From NCBI GenBank assembly GCA_023388965.1, contig JAEWFF010000017.1, forward strand, positions 1 through 11,869: 11,869 nt of DNA. Reading direction: 5' to 3'. A program made the translations under genes and the position numbers. Positions 6,647 to 11,869 of this stretch are shown one piece after another; the stretch's first letter is position 1, and every line of letters starts with the position of its first letter. The notes under the pieces are model-generated. The model was not told the origin of the DNA. It worked only from the letters and a program-made list of their open reading frames with translations, and ran no database searches. This stretch comes from Pseudomonadota bacterium. Its GTDB lineage: Bacteria > Pseudomonadota > Alphaproteobacteria > Rhizobiales > Methylopilaceae.

Positions 6647-8653
6647 TCAGAACCATCCTCCGCGCCGTCCGAGCCAGTCGGAGCGGCGTTTGCCCTGCGG
6701 GGCCTGTCCCGGTCGGTTGATCTGCCCGGCGGGATCGGTGTCGGTGGGGGCGGCCCCGAGCTGATCCTCGAGGTCGCGCCATTTCTCGTCGGGCCAGCGG
6801 TCAGCGCCCGCGATCCAGGCGGCGGCGCGGGCATAGACCCGGCAATCCAGCGCCTCGTTGCGCTCGCGCAGCTTCTGCCATTCCAGCCGGGCGAAGCCGC
6901 GCTTGGTGCGCACCGTGACCAGCTGTTCGGCCACGAACTGCTTCAGCCATTCGTTTTCGACCCAATGCGGCAGATGCACCGACCCGGGCGGGAACACCGC
7001 CCCGTCGGCCATCTCCTCCTCGGTCGGCCGCGCCAGCCGCAGGAAGCGATAGGTCTCGGCCTTGAAGGTCGACACCGCCACGGTCCAGAGCCGCGCCCCG
7101 CGCCGCAGGCGTTTGCCGCCCTCGGTCGCATCGACGAAGGTCGGGCCCGAGACCGGGCTCGAGCGGTTGAACCCCTCGACGCCCTTCACCGGCGACACCT
7201 GCCCAAACCCCTGCGCCCGCGACCAGGAATAGACCGCCGGGGCCTCGTAGCCCGTGTCGATGGCGAGCCGCGCGATCCGCAGATGCGCACCACGTTCATG
7301 CGGCCAGCTTCGATCCAGCAGCGCGGTCAGCTCCGACCACGCGTCATGCCGGTCGGGCCCGCCCTCTATCACGACGTGATCGACGAGCCAGCTTTCGAGT
7401 CCGCGCCCCCAGGCCCAGACATCGACCTCGATCCGGTCCTTCTGCACGTCGGCCCCGGCGGTCAGGAACAGCCCACCCGCGGGCACCGTGCCGGATGTCC
7501 AGCGCTCGCGCCGGTCGTAGAGCCGCTGCCAGTCGGGCGCTTCCCCGGTCTCGACCCATGTCTCGCCGAGAATCGTGTTGCGGAATGCCTTGATCGCCTC
7601 GTCCGACCCCTGTGCCGCGTCCCATGCCCGCACGATCCGCTCCCAGCTCAGCCAGCCGATCGGCGAATAAAGCGCTGAAAGGTGATACCCGACCGTGGTC
7701 GGGTCGGCGGCCGTGGCGGTCGCCCGCCATTCGCCGCCCTCCAGCATCGCCGTCTTGTGGTGTTCCGCGATTGCCGCGTCGCAGCCCTCGCAGTGATATT
7801 CCGCCGTCTCCGGCCGCCCCTTCTGCCAGCGCAGCCGGTCGAACTTCAGCCACTGCATCGCGCCGCAATGCGGGCACGGCACGAAGTACCGCCGCTGGTC
7901 GCTGGCCTCGTACTCGCGCTCGATGCGCGACAGCCCCCGGATGGTGGGCGTCGAGACCAACAGCACCTTGCGCCGATGGGCGAAGGTCAGCGACCGCGCC
8001 TCGGCCAGCGTGACCGGATCGCCTTCTTCGTCGGCCGAGGCCGGATAGGCGTCGACCTCGTCGAGGAAGATGTAGCGCGCCGGGGTCGAGCGCAGCCCGA
8101 CCGCCGAGTTCGCTCCGGTCATGATCAGGATGCCGCCCGCAAATTCCTTGGACAGCATGGTGTTGCCCGCGTCCCGCGAGCGCGCCGGTTTGACCCGCTC
8201 CCGCAGCTCCGGGCTTTCGTCGATCAGCGGGTCGATCCGCTGGCGCGAGTTGCGCTTGGCCAGTTCCACCGTCGGCTGGACCGCCAGCATCGGACCCGGC
8301 GCCTGGTGGATGGCGAAGCCGATCCAGTTGTTGCCGGCTTCCGTCGCGCCGACCTGCGCCGCCTTCATGAACACGATCCGCTGCGTGGGATCGCCGGGCG
8401 ACAGCCGGTCCATGATATCGCGCATGTACGGCGTGCGCACCGTGCGATACCGCCCCGGTTCGGCCGAGGCGCGGCCCGAGAGCATCCGGTGCCGGTCCGC
8501 CCATTCCGAGACGGTCAGGTCCGGGTCGGGCCGCAGCCCGTTGCCCCAGGCGCGCAGGATCTCGCCCGCGCCGTCGAAGTCCGTCAGGCCGTCGCCGCTC
8601 TCACCGGAAGTCGGGCCGGACCTCGGCGAGTTCGTCGAGGTGGGCGCGTACAT
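6647..8653 (-). CDS. Phage terminase large subunit, GpA family
   Basis: The protein has 668 residues and is apparently intact. Residues 90-205 carry the packaging ATPase: a deviant Walker A region at 97-105 (KAAQVGATE, with alanine where many homologues have lysine, and Lys97 just before), Walker B at 195-199 (IFLDE) and the coupling motif at 231-236 (LLVSTP). Cys260, Cys263, Cys288 and Cys291 form a CxxC...CxxC zinc-ribbon pair. The C-terminal nuclease begins near TAGADVQKDRIEVDV, with Asp402 a likely metal ligand. The enzyme cuts the concatemer and pumps DNA through the portal. ATG 8653 overlaps the small-subunit gene by 53 bases and is the earliest start in frame; no better start is seen before the conserved region. 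The gene follows the small subunit and precedes gpW, as in lambda. Confidence 0.94.
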   Translation of the reverse strand: MYAPTSTNSPRSGPTSGESGDGLTDFDGAGEILRAWGNGLRPDPDLTVSEWADRHRMLSGRASAEPGRYRTVRTPYMRDIMDRLSPGDPTQRIVFMKAAQVGATEAGNNWIGFAIHQAPGPMLAVQPTVELAKRNSRQRIDPLIDESPELRERVKPARSRDAGNTMLSKEFAGGILIMTGANSAVGLRSTPARYIFLDEVDAYPASADEEGDPVTLAEARSLTFAHRRKVLLVSTPTIRGLSRIEREYEASDQRRYFVPCPHCGAMQWLKFDRLRWQKGRPETAEYHCEGCDAAIAEHHKTAMLEGGEWRATATAADPTTVGYHLSALYSPIGWLSWERIVRAWDAAQGSDEAIKAFRNTILGETWVETGEAPDWQRLYDRRERWTSGTVPAGGLFLTAGADVQKDRIEVDVWAWGRGLESWLVDHVVIEGGPDRHDAWSELTALLDRSWPHERGAHLRIARLAIDTGYEAPAVYSWSRAQGFGQVSPVKGVEGFNRSSPVSGPTFVDATEGGKRLRRGARLWTVAVSTFKAETYRFLRLARPTEEEMADGAVFPPGSVHLPHWVENEWLKQFVAEQLVTVRTKRGFARLEWQKLRERNEALDCRVYARAAAWIAGADRWPDEKWRDLEDQLGAAPTDTDPAGQINRPGQAPQGKRRSDWLGRRGGWF

Positions 8654-9197
8654 GTTTCTCCAGCACCTTCTGCATCGCGGCTGGCTCTACGGTGATCTGC
8701 TGGCCCGTCGCGTCGCTGCACGAGGCCGAGAGCTCCGCCGCCATCAGCGCCGCCGCGCGCGCGGGCCAGTTCACCCATGCGTCGCGTTCCTCCCGCGCCA
8801 GCCGGAACACCAGCGCCAGCGCGCGTGCCCGTTCGATCAACTCCCCCTTCAGCTTCTGGAGCCGGATGCGTCGCTCCTGCGCCTTCAGCACCTCGTTCGC
8901 GGTCTTGGCCTGCAGGAAGGTCGTGCCGCCCCCGACGGTCGGGACCGCCAGACCCTGTTCGCGGAGCGTGTCGCCGACGGCGGCCACGGCAGCCTCGGGG
9001 ACGGGCTTCAGCTTCGGCGCGGGCGGCTTGCGGGTCTTGGACGGGTCCGTCGTTTCCGCCCGCCGCGCGTCGCTGGCGGCCGCGTTGATGCTCCCGTCGG
9101 GATAGAGGACCAGCCGCTCGGCCGTCTTCGCCTTCTGGATCGCGCCCCGCGACAGCCCGACATGCGCGGCGTACTGGCGCTCGCTCATGCCCTGCAT
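8601..9197 (-). CDS. Phage terminase small subunit-like DNA-binding protein
   Basis: The protein has 198 residues. ATG 9197 has GGAG 6 bases upstream; an in-frame ATG at 9188 (MSERQYAAHVGLSRGAIQ) is also possible. Residues 4-25 form a helix-turn-helix of the Nu1 type, which recognises the packaging site. A Pro/Lys-rich linker follows (about 52-70), then a long charged helix (FLQAKTANEVLKAQERRIRLQKLKGELIERARALALVF) typical of oligomerisation regions. Homologues in alphaproteobacteria often carry the unhelpful label 'elements of external origin'. It is the first gene of the late module and overlaps the large terminase gene. Identity rests on the helix-turn-helix plus position; I am fairly sure. 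Confidence 0.8.
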   Translation of the reverse strand: MQGMSERQYAAHVGLSRGAIQKAKTAERLVLYPDGSINAAASDARRAETTDPSKTRKPPAPKLKPVPEAAVAAVGDTLREQGLAVPTVGGGTTFLQAKTANEVLKAQERRIRLQKLKGELIERARALALVFRLAREERDAWVNWPARAAALMAAELSASCSDATGQQITVEPAAMQKVLEKHVRAHLDELAEVRPDFR

Positions 9198-9310
9198 CGA
9201 CGGCTCCGATTATCATTCAAGATCATGTGCTTATCGAGTTGATAAGCGTCGCCACCGGAGCGAACGTCACTCCAACGAAGCGATGCAACTCGACCCAAGG
9301 AGCCACCAAG
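9198..9310. promoter_or_regulatory. Divergent control region with inverted-repeat operator candidate
   Basis: These 113 bases separate the minus-strand late operon from the plus-strand gene at 9311 and are AT-richer than the surroundings. GCTTATC at 9229-9235 and GATAAGC at 9241-9247 are perfect inverted arms with a 5-base spacer, a size suited to a dimeric repressor. Read leftward, a TGATAAT-like -10 element lies at about 9206-9212, close to the terminase start; I cannot pair it with a clear -35 element. On the plus side, AAGGAG at 9297-9302 is the ribosome site for 9311. The region is the most likely late promoter. Confidence 0.5.
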
Positions 9311-9583
9311 ATGACCACCCGCCTGAACCCGATCACCACCCCGCGCCACGAACTCCGCGCCGAGAAGGCGCGCCGAAACAAGGAAGCCGCGCTCGCCGCC
9401 TTCATCGGCAAGAAGGCCGAGATCGACGAGATGCTCGCTCGCCTGCAGGCGCTCAGCGACGACCATTTCAACTGTCACCCGGACGAGGCGGGCTGGGCCA
9501 TGGTCGGCACCCTCGAACACTACGCCAGCCTCCTGAAGCGCATCACCGACAGCGCCTTCGGCGAGGGCGAGCACGCCCGCTGA
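9311..9583 (+). CDS. Conserved small phage-associated protein of unknown function
   Basis: The protein has 90 residues. ATG 9311 is chosen over an upstream in-frame ATG at 9227 because AAGGAG lies 8 bases before it and the upstream extension is low-quality sequence crossing the inverted repeat. It is charged and mostly helical: ELRAEKARRNKEAALAAFIG and a heptad-like KKAEIDEMLARLQALSDD, then HPDEAGWAMVGTLEHYASLLKRITDSAFG. There is no signal peptide or membrane segment. Similar short proteins are common in alphaproteobacterial genomes and prophages, often near a DUF3489 gene; I know no function. It is probably co-transcribed with the DUF3489 gene 95 bases downstream. Confidence 0.75.
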   Translation: MTTRLNPITTPRHELRAEKARRNKEAALAAFIGKKAEIDEMLARLQALSDDHFNCHPDEAGWAMVGTLEHYASLLKRITDSAFGEGEHAR

Positions 9584-9585
9584 TC

Positions 9586-9625
9586 TCCGGCAACGCCGGA
9601 ACTCCCGCCGCGCGCCCTGCGCGGC
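9586..9625 (+). terminator. Two tandem hairpins in the spacer before the DUF3489 gene
   Basis: TCCGGC/GCCGGA (9586-9591 and 9595-9600, 3-base loop) starts two bases after the stop at 9583. GCCGCGC/GCGCGGC (9607-9613 and 9619-9625, 5-base loop) follows. Both stems are perfect. Neither is followed by a T run, so they are better seen as attenuating or stabilising hairpins than as a full terminator. The DUF3489 gene begins 53 bases later without a clear promoter of its own. Confidence 0.45.
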
Positions 9626-9678
9626 TCGGGGTCGTAGAAGGCGCCGCATGACGCGGGCCCGAATACGGAGACGACCCC

Positions 9679-10251
9679 ATGACCAAGATTTCCGATACCC
9701 AAGCCATCATCCTCAGCTCTGCCGCACAGCGCGAGGACCGCATCGCCCTGCCGCTCCCCGACAGCCTGCGCGGCGGCGCTGCCGCCAAGGTGGTCGGCGC
9801 GATGCTCGCTAAGGGCTTCCTGCAGGAGGTCGACGCGGACATGCGCAACGGCGAACCCGTCTGGCGCGAGACCGGCGACGGCCACGGCGTCACGCTGGTC
9901 GCCACAGACGCAGGGCTCGCCGCCATCGGCATCGAGCCCGAGGACGCGAACACCGCGCCTGCGGGCGCGACGGACGCGCCGACAGAGGAGCCCGCGCCGG
10001 ACACTCCCTCCGAGGCCAAAACCGCGCCCAAGACGCGCACGCCGCGCGAGGGCACCAAGCAGGCCACGATGATCGCCATGCTGCGCGCGCCGGACGGCGC
10101 GACCATCGAGGATATCATGGCCGCGACCGGCTGGCAGTCGCACACGGTGCGCGGCGCGATGGCCGGGGCGCTGAAGAAGAAGCTCGGGCTCGAAGTGACC
10201 GCGGAGAAGGTCGAGAACCGGGGGCGCGTGTACAAGCTCCCCGCCGCCTGA
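9679..10251 (+). CDS. DUF3489 family protein
   Basis: The protein has 190 residues. ATG 9679 has GGAG 8 bases upstream. The N-terminal part (about 1-85) begins MTKISDTQAIILSSAAQRED and ends with GVTLVATDAGLAAIGIE. An Ala/Pro/Glu/Thr-rich linker runs from about 90 to 120. The C-terminal part (about 123-188) has the winged-helix-like DUF3489 core: GTKQATMIAMLRAPDGATI, then the WQSHTVRGAMAGALKKKLG recognition-helix-like segment and VENRGRVYKL. This family is frequent in alphaproteobacterial phages and mobile regions; a DNA-binding regulatory role is plausible from the fold but unproven. It lies between small plus-strand genes that face away from the late operon. Confidence 0.88.
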   Translation: MTKISDTQAIILSSAAQREDRIALPLPDSLRGGAAAKVVGAMLAKGFLQEVDADMRNGEPVWRETGDGHGVTLVATDAGLAAIGIEPEDANTAPAGATDAPTEEPAPDTPSEAKTAPKTRTPREGTKQATMIAMLRAPDGATIEDIMAATGWQSHTVRGAMAGALKKKLGLEVTAEKVENRGRVYKLPAA

Positions 10252-10276
10252 GGCACCGGACCCCGACAAGTTGATG

Positions 10277-10301
10277 ACCGCCGTCCCTCCGGGGCGGCGG
10301 T
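10277..10301 (+). terminator. Strong hairpin, probable terminator after the DUF3489 gene
   Basis: ACCGCCGTCCC at 10277-10287 pairs along all 11 positions (one G-T) with GGGGCGGCGGT at 10291-10301, leaving a 3-base loop. It lies 25 bases after the DUF3489 stop at 10251. The 3' flank is TTGATCATC rather than a T run, and GATG before the stem can pair with CATC after it, lengthening the structure. It is a good candidate to end the 9311-10251 transcript. Confidence 0.62.
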
Positions 10302-10517
10302 TGATCATCGCCGGTAACGGACAAAATCGACGCGAAGAGCCTTTTTCGGACTTTGGCCCCTTTAGGGATCGGATCGAGGCATCGGACAAACTCCGTCCGC
10401 ACTGAGACATAGGGAAGAAGTGGATGTGCAGGCGGTGCCATCTGTTTCGGCTCTTCTGAGACGTTTCTGCTCTGGCCCGATGGACAAGAGCCTTCTTCCC
10501 GCAGAAAGTGCGATGTC
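10302..10517 (+). promoter_or_regulatory. Non-coding leader with nested inverted repeats upstream of 10518 gene
   Basis: No gene is seen here. GGGAAGAAG (10412-10420) and CTTCTTCCC (10492-10500) are exact 9-bp inverted arms. Inside them lie GGCTCTT (10449-10455) and AAGAGCC (10486-10492), another exact pair. Together they could fold into a long nested stem ending about 17 bases before the ATG at 10518. That could mask the weak ribosome site (GAAAG at 10503-10507). GC is lower than in the phage genes. No clear promoter hexamers are visible. A leader that regulates translation is inferred; chance repeats are possible. Confidence 0.4.
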
Positions 10518-11006
10518 ATGGATATGAGCGAGAAAACAGACAAACAAATTCAGAATCTGATCGAGAATCACCGCCGCGCCGGGAAGCTCGACGCCCCGCT
10601 GGCCGTAGCGGCTATCGCAGAACAAGGTCGACGTAACAAAGTGTTCAACTTCAAGGCCGGCATCGAATTCTTGTTGCAGGCGGCGCATGACAAGCGTCCG
10701 GTTAACTATCGGCAGTTGGCCGAAGCTGGCGGTGTGCTGAAGCCCGGCGACGTTTGGCACCAACACATGGCCCGGAAGATCCCGCTGTCCCAAATCGTAG
10801 ACTATGCCCACACCCACGACCTGCCAGCTATCACTGCGTTGATTGAGACAACGCAGGGAGTGACGGACAGTATTCTTGCAGGGTTCCAGAAAGGGCTCGA
10901 CGATACCGGAATTCGCGTGCCATCGGGCATGTCCATCAAAGAGTTCTATTTTTCAGAACGGCAACGTGCCTTCGACTGGGCCGCCTCCCAAGAACCGCTC
11001 GGTTGA
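10518..11006 (+). CDS. Hypothetical accessory protein, lower-GC cargo gene
   Basis: The protein has 162 residues. ATG 10518 (MDMSEK) is the first start; an in-frame ATG follows two codons later. It opens with TDKQIQNLIENHRRAGKLDAP and a helix AVAAIAEQGRRNK. The core is FKAGIEFLLQAAHDKRPVNY-RQLAEAGG, followed by WHQHMARKIPLSQIVDYAHTHDLPAITALIE. It ends with a helical SIKEFYFSERQRAFDWAAS. The core resembles the small 'V-x-Y-x-x-LA' helical domain met in many accessory and restriction-associated proteins, where a helix-turn-helix-like unit precedes a short alpha/beta part. This is a weak, memory-based resemblance and I assign no function. Its GC is lower than its phage neighbours, it faces the minus-strand methyltransferase block, and it has a structured leader, all pointing to transferred cargo. 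Confidence 0.75.
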   Translation: MDMSEKTDKQIQNLIENHRRAGKLDAPLAVAAIAEQGRRNKVFNFKAGIEFLLQAAHDKRPVNYRQLAEAGGVLKPGDVWHQHMARKIPLSQIVDYAHTHDLPAITALIETTQGVTDSILAGFQKGLDDTGIRVPSGMSIKEFYFSERQRAFDWAASQEPLG

Positions 11007-11059
11007 ACTTGTGCTGAACCCTCAGTGAGTGTCCGCTCCGTCCGCATAGCCGACGGCGG

Positions 11060-11275
11060 TTACCGCATCCTGATCGCTTCGAACAACCGCCGCAAGGCGA
11101 AGGACCGAACGATGCTGACCACCGTGAACACCGCGCCCATCTTCAGGTTCTGGGCCAGCGTCGTGTGCAGCCCGAAGACCGGGAAGATCAGGATCTGCGT
11201 TACCACCGCGACGCCGTAACCGACGATCACATTGGCGACGGATTCGACCAGCGACATGAGGCGGGACTGTTTCAT
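11060..11275 (-). CDS. Small two-helix membrane protein (DUF7220-like)
   Basis: The protein has 71 residues. ATG 11275 overlaps the TGA of the WPTP-repeat frame as ATGA, and GGTGGCGGG precedes it. It begins MKQSRLMSLVESVANVIVG. A first hydrophobic segment spans about 12-33 (ANVIVGYGVAVVTQILIFPVF) and a second about 46-58 (GAVFTVVSIVRSF), ending with a basic RRLFEAIRMR tail. This highly conserved pattern is common in alphaproteobacterial phages and prophages and corresponds to what I recall as DUF7220. The basic tail probably faces the cytoplasm. Function is unknown. It is the last gene of the methyltransferase block on this strand; the 53 bases beyond it contain nothing recognisable before the convergent 10518 gene ends. 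Confidence 0.82.
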   Translation of the reverse strand: MKQSRLMSLVESVANVIVGYGVAVVTQILIFPVFGLHTTLAQNLKMGAVFTVVSIVRSFALRRLFEAIRMR

Positions 11276-11859
11276 CCCGCCACCTCATCCATCGGCCAGC
11301 AGTTCAGCTGCCAAAGTTCGCAGCGCATGCGCCGCAACCAGCGGGACCACGCCGTTGCCACAGAGGCGAAGCCGGTCCACCCGGTGGGCCAGCCCATCAG
11401 CGCCTCGACGAACAGCGGGTTCAATGTCCGGCGCGCATCGGAGGTATCGCTCCCAGCCATCGGCGTCACCAGGACCTGGCGGCCAAGCAGCCCGTTCACC
11501 GGGGTGTTCGCCAGAGTCGTCGCGCCGTCCTTGTGATCGCGCGCCGTAGGCGTCATCCACATCCCCGCCGAGTGGGTCAGGTCGGCCGACCGGCGGTTGC
11601 CCGCACTCGGCTTGCAACCGTCGTTCGCCATCGGCGTCGGCCACATCGCGGCCGTCGTCGCGAGGTTCATGCCGTGCTGCCCCGCGGCCTGCGATGGCGT
11701 CGGTTTGGTCTGCCGGTTCTCGTTGGCGCTGGCGCGGGGCGTCGGCCAGAGCCGCAACATCTCCGTCCGGTTCCCGCCACTCGACCGGGTGCCAGAGCAG
11801 GCGCCCGGGGTCGGCCAGTTCGCAGCCCTCGCGGATCGCAAGGATGAAGAGCCGCTCAC
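11272..11859 (-). CDS. WPTP-repeat protein overlapping the methyltransferase in the +1 frame
   Basis: This frame has 195 codons from GTG 11859 and stays open to the window edge, so the true start is unknown. It repeats a motif: NWPTPGAC, LWPTPRASANENR, MWPTPMANDG, WMTPTARDHKDG and VTPMAGSD. It ends with TLNPLFVEALMGWPTGWTGF and a Trp-rich VATAWSRWLRRMRCEL. The LNP-x-[WF]-VE-x-LMG-[WF]-P-x-GWT segment is a signature I recall from many phage proteins annotated as hypothetical or methyltransferase-like, so this frame is probably expressed somewhere. Here its stop overlaps the next ATG (ATGA), as a translated upstream gene would. It is one base ahead of the methyltransferase frame. It could be a separate overlapping gene, a frameshift extension of the methyltransferase, or an unexpressed frame kept open by the repeats. 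Confidence 0.55.
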   Translation of the reverse strand: MSGSSSLRSARAANWPTPGACSGTRSSGGNRTEMLRLWPTPRASANENRQTKPTPSQAAGQHGMNLATTAAMWPTPMANDGCKPSAGNRRSADLTHSAGMWMTPTARDHKDGATTLANTPVNGLLGRQVLVTPMAGSDTSDARRTLNPLFVEALMGWPTGWTGFASVATAWSRWLRRMRCELWQLNCWPMDEVAG

Positions 11860-11869
11860 GCTTGTGGGG
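11285..11869 (-). CDS. C5 cytosine DNA methyltransferase, C-terminal part (N-terminus outside window)
   Basis: The frame is open from the right edge to TGA 11287-11285, giving about 194 residues. It starts with PHKRERLFILAIREG, which fits motif VIII (Q-x-R-x-R) of C5 methyltransferases. It ends with LCGNGVVPLVAAHALRTLAAEL, which fits motif X (GNxVxPxxA). Between them, the target-recognition side holds repeated ALADAP, VADADGER, VDDAYGARSQ and GDADGWER units. These are characteristic of phage Dcm-type enzymes. The catalytic motifs (I, IV PC, VI ENV) would lie beyond the window. The enzyme methylates cytosine at C5, commonly to protect phage DNA from host restriction. A second coding frame overlaps nearly all of this region. 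The frame looks intact here; whether the gene is whole cannot be seen. Confidence 0.88.
   Translation of the reverse strand, partial: PHKRERLFILAIREGCELADPGRLLWHPVEWREPDGDVAALADAPRQRQREPADQTDAIAGRGAARHEPRDDGRDVADADGERRLQAECGQPPVGRPDPLGGDVDDAYGARSQGRRDDSGEHPGERAAWPPGPGDADGWERYLRCAPDIEPAVRRGADGLAHRVDRLRLCGNGVVPLVAAHALRTLAAELLADG

Noticed and set aside
7344..8504. 386-codon minus-strand frame inside the large terminase gene
   Set aside because: It is in a different frame from the well-supported terminase and has low-complexity Arg/Gly/Ala content.
9185..9651. Overlapping frames on both strands across the 9311 gene
   Set aside because: They lack ribosome sites and familiar sequence; the 9311 start has a strong AAGGAG site and a known small-protein pattern.
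10115..10817. Minus-strand frames across the 10302-10517 spacer and flanking genes
   Set aside because: They overlap the DUF3489 and 10518 genes in antisense and show no domain pattern or ribosome site.
1..11869. CRISPR arrays, tRNA or rRNA genes, attachment sites
   Set aside because: No regularly spaced repeats, cloverleaf-like segments or matching direct repeats suitable for att sites were seen on reading.

Overview
The window is a stretch of a decaying, GC-rich tailed prophage, most likely in an alphaproteobacterium of the Rhodobacterales type. The host is inferred from the high GC content, from the protein families (a DUF6441-like tail protein, a protease/capsid fusion, a DUF3489 protein, a small two-helix membrane protein) and from the IS66-type element at the left edge. 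No tRNA, rRNA, CRISPR array or integrase is visible.

Layout from right to left. At 11869-11060 a minus-strand block holds the C-terminal end of a C5 cytosine DNA methyltransferase (its N-terminus is outside the window). A second, apparently genuine reading frame overlaps it (WPTP-repeat protein), and its stop overlaps the start of a 71-residue membrane protein by ATGA. At 11006-9311 three plus-strand genes face the other way: a lower-GC orphan (10518-11006), a DUF3489 protein (9679-10251) and a 90-residue protein (9311-9583), with strong hairpins between and after them. A divergent control region with a 7-bp inverted repeat (9229-9247) separates these from the late module.

The late module (9197 down to 111, minus strand) is a packaging, head and head-tail cassette in standard order: small terminase, GpA-like large terminase, gpW-like joiner, lambda-type portal, prohead protease/major capsid fusion, DUF2190 decoration-like protein, head-tail joining protein, DUF6441 protein, tail terminator-like protein and tail tube protein. 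Most junctions overlap by 1-4 bases or are nearly abutting, as expected for one translationally coupled operon.

Two lesions show that the prophage is defective. The capsid fusion has lost an internal block of roughly 80 codons and is out of frame across the join near 3464-3480. The tail tube gene is cut after about 127 codons by the end of an IS66-type element that runs off the left edge. Two lower-GC plus-strand genes interrupt the phage gene order as cargo: a stand-alone HEPN-domain protein with an intact R-x4-H ribonuclease motif (1046-1684) between two tail genes, and the orphan at 10518-11006. The most interesting items are the dual-coding methyltransferase C-terminus and the HEPN cargo gene.
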